Shown piece by piece: positions 1 to 4,798 of a DNA stretch of 6,817 nt. The position numbers were made by a program, and so were the translations under genes. The DNA comes from Oscillospiraceae bacterium (GTDB lineage: Bacteria > Bacillota > Clostridia > Oscillospirales > Oscillospiraceae). The notes under the pieces are model-generated. The model saw only the letters and a list, made by a program, of their open reading frames with translations, was not told the origin of the DNA and ran no database searches. Each line of letters starts with the position of its first letter. The stretch's first letter is position 1. The stretch lies in assembly GCA_021199595.1 (NCBI GenBank), contig JAJQHT010000172.1, positions 1 to 6,817 of the forward strand. Direction: 5' to 3'.

Positions 1-603
1 ATGCACGCCACCAAGGCCATGCTGCTGGGCCGTTCCATCGAGGATGTCCACAATGTCCTGCTGGTGACAGGAGATCCTATCCCCACGGAAGCCAGGGACG
101 AGGTGAAAAGTGTGTTCAACTTCAACTCCCGCAAGCTCATCCGCTATGTCTCCGGCCTGAACGAGACGGCGTTGCGCACGCCTTTCCGCATCTATGGGGC
201 GCTGAACCTGAACGCCAGGAATTTTGACATTCAGCTTAAGCTGGCCCAGGAGAAGGAGGCAAACGGCGTCTCCGGCTTTTTGACCCAGCCTGTCCTGTCT
301 CAGCAGGCCCTGGATAACCTTCGCCTTGCCAGAGAAACGCTCCGGGGAATGATTCTGGCCGGTATCTTCCCGGTGGTCAGCCACCGAAACGCCTGCTTCC
401 TCAATAACGAGATTGCCGGAATGTATGTCTGCGATGAGATTGTTGCCATGTACGAGGGCAAGGACAGAGAAGCCGCCGAGGATTTGGCCGTCAGAATTTC
501 CGCCGAGATAGCCCGCCAGACTGCCCCGTATTCCGACGGCCTGTACCTGATGACCCCATTCCGCCGCGTGGCCCTGATGTGCCGCATTATAGCGGCGCTA
601 TGA
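1..603 (+). CDS. Methylenetetrahydrofolate reductase domain, C-terminal part (5' truncated by window)
   Basis: This is the C-terminal 200 residues of a 5,10-methylenetetrahydrofolate reductase (MTHFR), a flavin-dependent TIM barrel. The enzyme reduces methylene-THF to methyl-THF for methionine synthesis. Visible landmarks are LLVTGDP (about residues 20-26 of the fragment, the TGD of the flavin-binding strand), GFLTQP (92-97, the conserved TQ of the folate side), GIFPVVSHRN (121-130) and GLYLMTPF (180-187). The last two blocks resemble the YitJ-type reductase, which is fused to an N-terminal homocysteine S-methyltransferase domain, more than stand-alone E. coli MetF. The first strands of the barrel are missing, so the gene must begin upstream of the window. 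The ATG at base 1 is internal, and whether the methyltransferase domain is present cannot be seen. The gene ends with TGA at 601-603 and converges on the tRNA unit. MTHFR family: confident. Bifunctional form: inference. Confidence 0.88.
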   Translation: MHATKAMLLGRSIEDVHNVLLVTGDPIPTEARDEVKSVFNFNSRKLIRYVSGLNETALRTPFRIYGALNLNARNFDIQLKLAQEKEANGVSGFLTQPVLSQQALDNLRLARETLRGMILAGIFPVVSHRNACFLNNEIAGMYVCDEIVAMYEGKDREAAEDLAVRISAEIARQTAPYSDGLYLMTPFRRVALMCRIIAAL

Positions 604-604
604 C

Positions 605-640
605 AAAAAACCTCCCTGGCGGAAGTCCGTCAGGGAGGTT
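605..640 (-). terminator. Distal intrinsic terminator of the tRNA unit
   Basis: A perfect 10-bp inverted repeat (609-618 with 631-640, AACCTCCCTG/CAGGGAGGTT) encloses a 12-nt loop. Read on the minus strand it is followed at once by a run of T (complement of the A run 605-610), the form of a Rho-independent terminator. Read on + it has no T tract, so it acts mainly on transcription leaving the tRNAs. It starts two bases after the reductase stop codon. Confidence 0.8.
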
Positions 641-654
641 AGCTCATCATAAAG

Positions 655-694
655 AAAACCGGGAATCGCTGAATCTCCAGCGCTTCCCGGTTTT
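655..694. terminator. Proximal, probably bidirectional terminator
   Basis: An 11-bp inverted repeat (AAAACCGGGAA 655-665 with 684-694) continues inward, after one mismatch, as a 5-bp stem (667-671 with 678-682) around a 6-nt loop. On the minus strand the hairpin directly follows the CCA end of tRNA-Pro and exits into TTTTCTTT. On + it exits into TTTT. It can therefore end both the tRNA transcript and the reductase transcript. The outermost pair touches the last base of the tRNA. Confidence 0.75.
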
Positions 695-769
695 GGTCCG
701 AGTGGCGGGATTTGAACCCACGGCCTCATGGTCCCGAACCATGCGCGCTACCAGCTGCGCTACACCCGG
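694..769 (-). tRNA. tRNA-Pro (anticodon CGG)
   Basis: A complete 76-nt cloverleaf can be folded by eye on the minus strand. The 7-bp acceptor stem is CCGGGTG/CACTCGG with one G-T pair. The D arm is GCGC/GCGC with an AGCTGGTA loop. The anticodon stem is CATGG/CCATG with loop TTCGGGA, giving anticodon CGG (complement of 734-736). The T arm is GTGGG/CCCGC with loop TTCAAAT, the discriminator is A, and CCA is genome-encoded. It decodes CCG. It lies 12 nt downstream of tRNA-Gly, most likely on the same transcript, and is followed at once by a terminator. Confidence 0.96.
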
Positions 770-781
770 ATGATGAAAAAA

Positions 782-855
782 TGGAGCAGGTGAAGGGAAT
801 CGAACCCTCGTATTCAGCTTGGGAAGCTGATGTTCTGCCATTGAACTACACCTGC
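782..855 (-). tRNA. tRNA-Gly (anticodon CCC)
   Basis: A 74-nt cloverleaf on the minus strand. The acceptor stem is GCAGGTG/CACCTGC (perfect), and the D arm is GTTC/GAAC. The anticodon stem is TCAGC/GCTGA with loop TTCCCAA, giving anticodon CCC. The T stem is GAGGG/CCCTT (G-T and A-T outer pairs) with loop TTCGATT, the discriminator is T, and CCA is encoded. It decodes GGG, a codon common in this window. It is the promoter-proximal tRNA of the two. Confidence 0.96.
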
Positions 856-866
856 GCGGCTTTAAG

Positions 867-895
867 ATTATAGCACCCTTGCCGGACAAATGCAA
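867..895 (-). promoter_or_regulatory. Promoter of the tRNA-Gly/tRNA-Pro unit
   Basis: On the minus strand a perfect -10 box TATAAT (complement of 867-872) is preceded by TGC, giving an extended -10 element. A -35-like TTGCAT (complement of 890-895) lies exactly 17 bases upstream. The expected transcription start is near 860, just ahead of the first tRNA base at 855. The -35 matches TTGACA only in TTG, so the extended -10 probably carries most of the strength. Confidence 0.8.
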
Positions 896-930
896 GCATA
901 ATTTTCAAATCACTTCATAGCCTGTACCAT

Positions 931-935
931 GGAGG
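931..935 (+). promoter_or_regulatory. Ribosome-binding site setting the GTG start at 943
   Basis: GGAGG lies 7 bases before GTG 943. This ideal spacing is the main evidence that the 57-codon ORF is translated. Confidence 0.7.
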
Positions 936-942
936 CGATAGG

Positions 943-1116
943 GTGGAGCTTCGGAGAATTTTTATTGCAGCGGCGCTGTTTTTAGCGGCGAGCTTCGTGA
1001 GGTGGGCGCCGGATTTTGCGGAGCGGGCGGCGCCGGCGCTGCGGGAGTCGCTGGACAGGGAGCAGGTGGTGCTGTATCTCCCGGCGGAGGCGGTTTCATG
1101 GCTGGGCTTGGACTGA
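943..1116 (+). CDS. Small membrane-anchored or exported protein upstream of the M50 protease (57 aa, unrecognised)
   Basis: The ORF begins with GTG behind GGAGG (931-935, spacing 7) and encodes 57 residues. Residues 2-5 are ELRR, followed by a hydrophobic stretch of about 14 residues (FIAAALFLAASFV, about 7-19), then a polar, Arg/Glu-rich tail of about 37 residues ending SWLGLD. This fits a single membrane anchor or uncleaved signal with a short outside tail. I recognise no family. Its last 19 bases overlap the M50 protease start, and that gene's ribosome-binding site lies inside it, so the two are probably translationally coupled. The position corresponds to spoIVFA upstream of spoIVFB in Bacillus, but the ORF is far shorter and has no LytM/M23 domain. 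A role as protease partner or inhibitor is inference. It could also be only a leader ORF. Confidence 0.6.
   Translation: MELRRIFIAAALFLAASFVRWAPDFAERAAPALRESLDREQVVLYLPAEAVSWLGLD
1086..1090 (+). promoter_or_regulatory. Ribosome-binding site setting the M50 start at 1098
   Basis: GGAGG lies 7 bases before ATG 1098, inside the preceding small ORF. It decides against the longer open frame that reaches back to GTG 1002, whose extra residues are low-complexity Gly/Ala. Confidence 0.75.
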
Positions 1117-1658
1117 CGGTAAGCCCGGGGTTTCTGCTGCTGGGCGCGGCGCTGTATTATATGGGCGGCTGGCCAGCGCTGGCGGCGTTTCTGGCGGCGG
1201 CGCTGGCGCATGAGCTGGGGCATTTAACGGGTATATTTCTGGCCGGAGCGACCATCCGAGGTGTGCATATAACAGCCTGCGGCCCGGTGATAGAATACAG
1301 CGGTGCGCTGACAGGACGGCAGGAGGCGGGGATAATTGCGGCGGGGCCAATGGCGGGGCTGCTGTTTGCGGTGTGCTGTTTTATTACGGACATTCCATTT
1401 CTCTGCTATGCCGGGGCCATTGCCCTGCTGGCAGCGCTGTTCAACCTTTTGCCTGTGCTGCCCATGGACGGCGGACGGCTCGCGCAGTATGGGCTGGAGC
1501 TTGTGATGCCTGCGTCATGGGCGGCTGTCGTTTTGCGGATAGCCGGGAACCTCTGCGCGGCGGGAGTGCTGGCCACGGGTGTATACATTCACTCCATCGC
1601 GGCGGCTGCGGCGGGGATATGGATGGCGGCCCTTGCCAACGTGCCCGAATTGCGTTAA
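1098..1658 (+). CDS. Site-2 protease family (M50, SpoIVFB-like) intramembrane metalloprotease, short form
   Basis: A 186-residue integral membrane zinc protease. The HELGH motif (residues 38-42, two zinc-binding His and catalytic Glu39) lies at the end of an early hydrophobic segment. The second zinc-site motif is NLLPVLPMDGGR (116-127, Asp124). Hydrophobic segments are near 10-36, 76-97, 100-121, 139-163 and 165-181. The family cuts substrates within the membrane, and in Bacillus SpoIVFB releases active sigma-K. The protein is about 100 residues shorter than B. subtilis SpoIVFB and ends right after the membrane region, so the C-terminal CBS regulatory domain is absent. It overlaps the small ORF by 19 bases, and 34 bases separate it from the radical SAM gene. 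The family assignment is secure. A sporulation role is only suggested by position. Confidence 0.9.
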   Translation: MAGLGLTVSPGFLLLGAALYYMGGWPALAAFLAAALAHELGHLTGIFLAGATIRGVHITACGPVIEYSGALTGRQEAGIIAAGPMAGLLFAVCCFITDIPFLCYAGAIALLAALFNLLPVLPMDGGRLAQYGLELVMPASWAAVVLRIAGNLCAAGVLATGVYIHSIAAAAAGIWMAALANVPELR

Positions 1659-1683
1659 AATGGATACACATTTCGTACAAAAC

Positions 1684-1689
1684 GAGGGG
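1684..1689 (+). promoter_or_regulatory. Ribosome-binding site setting the radical SAM start at 1693
   Basis: GAGGGG lies just before ATG 1693 (5 bases from its GAGG core). The in-frame ATG at 1660 has no such sequence in front of it, and the family's usual N-terminus, a short helix followed by PARYxGGEYN, fits 1693. Confidence 0.6.
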
Positions 1690-1692
1690 CCT

Positions 1693-3543
1693 ATGAATTT
1701 ATTAGATGATGAAAAGCTGCGAACCATGCTTCGGCAGGTGCAGCGCCCGGCACGATATACGGGCGGGGAATATAACCAGGTGGTAAAGGACAAAAGCAAG
1801 GTGGATGTGCGCTTTGCGTTTTGTTTTCCCGATACCTATGAGATAGGTATGTCCAACCTGGGCGTAAAGATTTTATACGGCATTATTAACGAGATGCCGG
1901 GGGTCTGGTGCGAGCGGGTGTTCGCCCCCTGGGGGGATATGGCGGAGCAAATGCGCCGGGAGCATATCCCCATCTGGGCGCTGGAAAGCGGTGACGCGCT
2001 GGAGGAGTTTGACATTATCGCCTTCTCCCTGGGCTATGAGATGGCCTACACCACGGTGCTGGACGTGCTGGATCTGGGGGGCATCCCCCTTCACGCGGCG
2101 GACAGGCCGGGGCTTGACCACCTGGTCATGGCGGGCGGCGCGTGCTGCTGCAACATAGAGCCGATGGCCGATTTCCTGGATCTGTGCTTCCTGGGAGAAG
2201 GGGAGGATATGGACAGGGAGGTGATAGAGCTTTACCGCGAGGCCAAGCGGGAGGGCTGGAGCAAGGAACGCTTTTTGCGCCAGGCGTCCCATATCGGCGG
2301 GATTTATGTGCCGAGCCTCTATGACATTACCTATCACGAGGACGGAACGGTGGCGTCCATCACGGCGAAGGACGGTGCGCCGGAGAAGGTGCGCAAGCGC
2401 ATTGTGGAGGATTTTGAAAACAGCTACTATCCCACGCGGCCCATCGTGCCAAGCACAGAAATCGTCCATGACCGGGTATCCCTGGAGGTGTTCCGGGGAT
2501 GCATTCGGGGCTGCCGCTTCTGCCAGGCGGGACAGATAAACCGGCCTGTCCGCAGCCGCAGCGCGGAAAAGCTGCTGGCGCTGGGCCGGGAGACCCTGGA
2601 GAACACCGGCTATCAGGAGCTGAATCTTTCCAGTCTCAGCACAAGTGACTACCGGGAGCTGTCTGCCCTGTGCGACGGGCTTCTGGATTACTGTCGGCCC
2701 AGGGGCATCAGCCTGAGCCTGCCATCTCTGCGGGCGGACAACTTCTCCATGGACATCATGCAGCGGGTGCAGCAGGTGCGAAAGGGCGGCCTGACCTTCG
2801 CGCCGGAGGCGGGAACGCAGCGTCTGCGTGACGTTATCAACAAAAATGTTACGGAGGACGACCTGCTGGAATCCTGCCGGGTGGCCTTTTCCGGGGGATG
2901 GAACGGGGTGAAGCTGTATTTCATGCTGGGCCTTCCCACAGAGACGGACGAGGATGTTTTGGGTATTGCGGAGCTGGCGCAGAAGGTCTTTTGGGTCTGG
3001 AAGAAAAACGCCGTGAACCGCAGCCGGGGCGTGCGCATCACAGTGAGCACCTCTGAATTTATCCCCAAGCCCCATACGCCCTTCCAGTGGGAGGCGCAGG
3101 TCAGCCGGGACGAATATCTCCGCCGGGTGGGGCTGCTGTCCGGCGCGCTGAAGCAGGCCCGTTCCATCACCTATAACTGGCATGACGCGGAGATGAGCCT
3201 GATAGAAGCGGCTCTGGCCCGGGGAGACCGAAAAATGGGCCGGGTCATCGAAGAGGTCTGGTGCACCGGCGGGCGTCTGGAATCCTGGAGCGAGTATTTC
3301 TCGTTGGAACGCTGGCTGACAGCATTTGAGACCTGCGGCATGGATATTGATTTTTATGCCGCCCGTGAGCGGCCTGCGGACGAGCTTATGCCCTGGGAGC
3401 ATATGGACAACGGCGTTACCCGCCGCCATCTGGAGCGGGAGCGGGCGGCGGCCTATGCCGGAAAGCTCAGTCCCGACTGCCGGAAGGCCTGCATGGGCTG
3501 CGGGGCCGCGTCGCTTTTGAAGGAGGGTGTGTGCCGTGGATAA
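1693..3543 (+). CDS. TIGR03960-type radical SAM protein (B12-binding-like N-terminal domain)
   Basis: A 616-residue radical SAM protein. The N-terminal part (about 1-255) has the family block PARYTGGEYN (19-28) and a Rossmann-like region (FCFPDTYEIGMSNLG, FSLGYEMAYTTVL, VMAGGACCCNIEPMADF, GEGED). It is usually called B12-binding-like, yet no DxHxxG cobalamin motif is visible. The radical SAM core follows, with Cys270, Cys274 and Cys277 in CxxxCxxC to hold the 4Fe-4S cluster and SAM, then the conserved PEAGTQRLR block (about 371-379). The C-terminus carries a second CxxxCxxC, Cys596, Cys600 and Cys603, in DCRKACMGCG. The reaction and substrate are unknown to me. Pairing with DUF2344 and the usual siting near ribosomal genes suggest RNA or translation-factor modification, which is inference. 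Its stop overlaps the next gene's start by 8 bases. Confidence 0.9.
   Translation: MNLLDDEKLRTMLRQVQRPARYTGGEYNQVVKDKSKVDVRFAFCFPDTYEIGMSNLGVKILYGIINEMPGVWCERVFAPWGDMAEQMRREHIPIWALESGDALEEFDIIAFSLGYEMAYTTVLDVLDLGGIPLHAADRPGLDHLVMAGGACCCNIEPMADFLDLCFLGEGEDMDREVIELYREAKREGWSKERFLRQASHIGGIYVPSLYDITYHEDGTVASITAKDGAPEKVRKRIVEDFENSYYPTRPIVPSTEIVHDRVSLEVFRGCIRGCRFCQAGQINRPVRSRSAEKLLALGRETLENTGYQELNLSSLSTSDYRELSALCDGLLDYCRPRGISLSLPSLRADNFSMDIMQRVQQVRKGGLTFAPEAGTQRLRDVINKNVTEDDLLESCRVAFSGGWNGVKLYFMLGLPTETDEDVLGIAELAQKVFWVWKKNAVNRSRGVRITVSTSEFIPKPHTPFQWEAQVSRDEYLRRVGLLSGALKQARSITYNWHDAEMSLIEAALARGDRKMGRVIEEVWCTGGRLESWSEYFSLERWLTAFETCGMDIDFYAARERPADELMPWEHMDNGVTRRHLERERAAAYAGKLSPDCRKACMGCGAASLLKEGVCRG
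3522..3526 (+). promoter_or_regulatory. Ribosome-binding site setting the DUF2344 start at 3536
   Basis: GGAGG lies 9 bases before GTG 3536 and within the end of the radical SAM gene. It overlaps or abuts the alternative GTG at 3527, which therefore cannot be the start it serves. Confidence 0.65.
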
Positions 3544-4168
3544 GCTGCGCTTGAAATTCGCGAAAACAGGCCGTGCGGCCTATATATCCCATTTGGATTT
3601 GATACGCACCATGCAGCGGATATTCTCCCGGGCCGGAGTGCCGCTGAAATACAGCGAGGGCTTTAACCCTCACGCGAAAATATCTATTATCCTGCCGCTG
3701 CCCGTGGGGACGGAGAGCGAGTGTGAATATATGGATTTTTCTCTGACGGAGGAGCGGGCGCTGGCGACGCTGCCGGACTGCCTGAATCCCTATATGCCGG
3801 AGGGCATTCGTGCCATAGAGGCGTACCAGGCCCCGCGGAAGGGTTCGGAGCTGCGCTGGCTGCGGTATGAGGGGGTCATGCGCCATGGCCGGGACGGGGC
3901 GTATTATAATTCTTTTTTCGCCCAGCCGGAGCTTTGGGTCACGCGCCGCAGCAAGAAGGGGGAACGCCTGGACAACATCGCCCCCGGCATTGGCAGAGCT
4001 GTATTCACGGATACGCCTGACGGCGTGGCCGCTGAGCTTCTGCTCCATGCCCAGGAGCCTACCGTCAGCCCGGAGCTTTTGATGGCCGCCCTGGGCGACG
4101 CTGCGCCGACATATTATGCCTTTACCCGGAAGGAAGCGTTTTTGGAGGATATGACGCCATTCAGATGA
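3536..4168 (+). CDS. TIGR03936/DUF2344 radical-SAM-associated protein
   Basis: A 210-residue soluble protein with the DUF2344 signature at its N-terminus: a short strand MDKLRLKFAKTGRA, then YISHLDLIRTMQR (about 15-27), FSRAGVPLKYSEGFNPH (about 29-45) and LPLPVGTESECEY. The GTG at 3536 is chosen because GGAGG sits 9 bases upstream and because the family begins within a few residues of the KLR-F strand. The frame is open further up to GTG 3527. It overlaps the radical SAM gene by 8 bases (3536-3543), so the two are very probably made together. In some organisms the two domains occur in one polypeptide. No catalytic motif is obvious, and a substrate-binding or scaffolding role for the radical SAM enzyme is inference. 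No clear terminator follows before the rplS promoter. Confidence 0.88.
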   Translation: MDKLRLKFAKTGRAAYISHLDLIRTMQRIFSRAGVPLKYSEGFNPHAKISIILPLPVGTESECEYMDFSLTEERALATLPDCLNPYMPEGIRAIEAYQAPRKGSELRWLRYEGVMRHGRDGAYYNSFFAQPELWVTRRSKKGERLDNIAPGIGRAVFTDTPDGVAAELLLHAQEPTVSPELLMAALGDAAPTYYAFTRKEAFLEDMTPFR

Positions 4169-4197
4169 AAAAATCTCGCGCGGGCGGCAAAAAATGC

Positions 4198-4226
4198 TTG
4201 CATCCGGGGAAGATGTGTGTTAATAT
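4198..4226 (+). promoter_or_regulatory. Promoter of rplS
   Basis: TTGCAT (4198-4203) and TAATAT (4221-4226) are separated by 17 bases. TGT stands directly before the -10, giving an extended -10 element. The expected start near 4233 would leave a leader of about 105 nt. The bases TGCTTGCAT around the -35 are identical to those of the tRNA promoter on the other strand. Confidence 0.65.
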
Positions 4227-4337
4227 TTTTCAGTGTGCGTGACGCTGAAAGCGGCGTTTGCGCGTCTATCAGGGCGGTCCGCTGCCGGAAGTGCTTTGTC
4301 CCCGGTAAGAACGTCTATTGTTAAGGAAGGTTTTGTT
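4227..4337 (+). promoter_or_regulatory. rplS 5' leader, possible L19-responsive element
   Basis: About 105 nt lie between the predicted transcription start and the rplS ATG. Visible foldings are TTTCAG/CTGAAA (4228-4233 with 4245-4250, extended inward by a T-G and a G-C pair) and GGCGG/CTGCC (4273-4277 with 4282-4286, one G-T pair, loop TCCG). A short CCGG/CCGG pairing (4285-4288 with 4302-4305) competes with the latter for two bases. The first hairpin begins at or before the predicted start, so it may not be fully transcribed. An Rfam L19 leader is known from Bacillota; I cannot confirm a match by eye. Confidence 0.35.
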
Positions 4338-4679
4338 ATGGATCTCATCAATGCGCTGACCCAGCAGTACATGAAGCCTGAGCTTCCTGAGATGAACGTG
4401 GGCGACACCGTCCGTGTGACCGTTCGCATCAAGGAAGGTAACCGTGAGCGTAACCAGGCTTTTGAGGGCACCCTCATTGCCAAGAAGCACGGCGGCATCA
4501 ACGAGACGATTACCGTCCGCCGCATCTCCTATGGCGTAGGCTGCGAGAAGGTTTTCCCCGTTCACTCCCCGAACATCGTGTCTGTGGACACCGTTCGCCG
4601 GGGCAAGGTACGGCGCGCCAAGCTGTATTATCTGCGTGACCGCGTGGGTAAGGCGGCCAAGGTCAAGGAAAAACTCTAA
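4338..4679 (+). CDS. rplS: 50S ribosomal protein L19
   Basis: A 113-residue L19, close to the usual 115 or so. Landmarks are [18 protein letters not shown] (about 17-34), the [16 protein letters not shown] block (about 37-52), [23 protein letters not shown] (the ribosome-interface core) and the terminal [21 protein letters not shown]19 sits on the 50S subunit at the interface with the 30S. The ATG at 4338 is preceded by AAGGAAGG (4323-4330) with a 7-base gap. The frame happens to stay open upstream, but nothing there looks like L19. The gene has its own promoter and terminator, so it is a single-gene unit in the conserved rplS-lepB-ylqF-rnhB neighbourhood. Confidence 0.97.
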   Translation: MDLINALTQQYMKPELPEMNVGDTVRVTVRIKEGNRERNQAFEGTLIAKKHGGINETITVRRISYGVGCEKVFPVHSPNIVSVDTVRRGKVRRAKLYYLRDRVGKAAKVKEKL

Positions 4680-4685
4680 AAGAAC

Positions 4686-4714
4686 AAAAAAAGAGGCCGT
4701 GAGCCTCTTTTTTT
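4686..4714 (+). terminator. Intrinsic terminator after rplS
   Basis: A perfect 12-bp inverted repeat (4686-4697 with 4703-4714) has core GAGGC/GCCTC, a 5-nt loop and a seven-T run 4708-4714. It starts 6 bases after the rplS stop. The A run on the other arm makes it symmetrical, but no minus-strand gene is nearby. Confidence 0.92.
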
Positions 4715-4715
4715 G

Positions 4716-4745
4716 TTGCGTTTGCGGGGGTTTGCATAGTATAAT
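4716..4745 (+). promoter_or_regulatory. Promoter of lepB-ylqF-rnhB
   Basis: A perfect TATAAT (4740-4745) has a -35-like TTGCGT (4716-4721) 18 bases upstream, beginning one base after the last stem base of the rplS terminator. The expected start is near 4752, leaving a leader of about 47 nt before lepB. Confidence 0.7.
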
Positions 4746-4756
4746 AAAATTTAAAT

Positions 4757-4773
4757 GGCCGTGTTAAACGGCC
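4757..4773 (+). promoter_or_regulatory. Hairpin at the 5' end of the lepB leader
   Basis: GGCCGT (4757-4762) and ACGGCC (4768-4773) form a perfect 6-bp stem with loop GTTAA, starting about 5 nt after the predicted transcription start. No T run follows, so it is not a terminator. It may protect the mRNA 5' end or bind a regulator; this is inference. Confidence 0.45.
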
Positions 4774-4798
4774 TCTGGCGCGAGAAAGGGGTAAGGTA

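Noticed and set aside
647..895. Minus-strand open frame of 82 codons
   Set aside because: It runs through both tRNA genes. Its peptide (VAQLVARMVRDHEAVGSNPATRT type) is a well-known false protein from translated tRNA sequence.
897..902. CATAAT as a + strand -10 box for the 57-aa ORF/protease unit
   Set aside because: There is no -35 at usable spacing and no TG extension. It also lies against the tRNA promoter -35. The promoter of this cluster is not identified.
929..985. ATG at 929 as a start for a small protein
   Set aside because: It lies in another frame and meets a stop after 18 codons, and the GGAGG falls inside it rather than before it.
1002..1097. Longer M50 reading frame starting at GTG 1002
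   Set aside because: The added residues are Gly/Ala low complexity, a frame shadow of the 57-aa ORF, and GGAGG 1086-1090 points to ATG 1098.
1579..1692. Upstream in-frame starts for the radical SAM gene (1579 and 1660)
   Set aside because: 1579 would overlap the protease gene with unrelated residues, and 1660 lacks a ribosome-binding site. The family N-terminus and GAGGGG fit 1693.
1873..3429. Open frame of 518 codons on the minus strand, opposite the radical SAM gene
   Set aside because: It lies wholly antisense to a gene with clear motifs. Its translation is His/Pro/Arg/Gln-rich without any domain, as expected from the complement of G+C-rich codons.
4263..4318. CGTCTAT repeated at 4263-4269 and 4312-4318 in the rplS leader
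   Set aside because: A single 7-bp direct repeat is within chance expectation and has no partner structure that I can see.
4233..4337. N-terminal extension of L19 or a separate leader peptide in the same frame
   Set aside because: The frame is open only by chance. The residues match nothing in L19, and AAGGAAGG marks ATG 4338.
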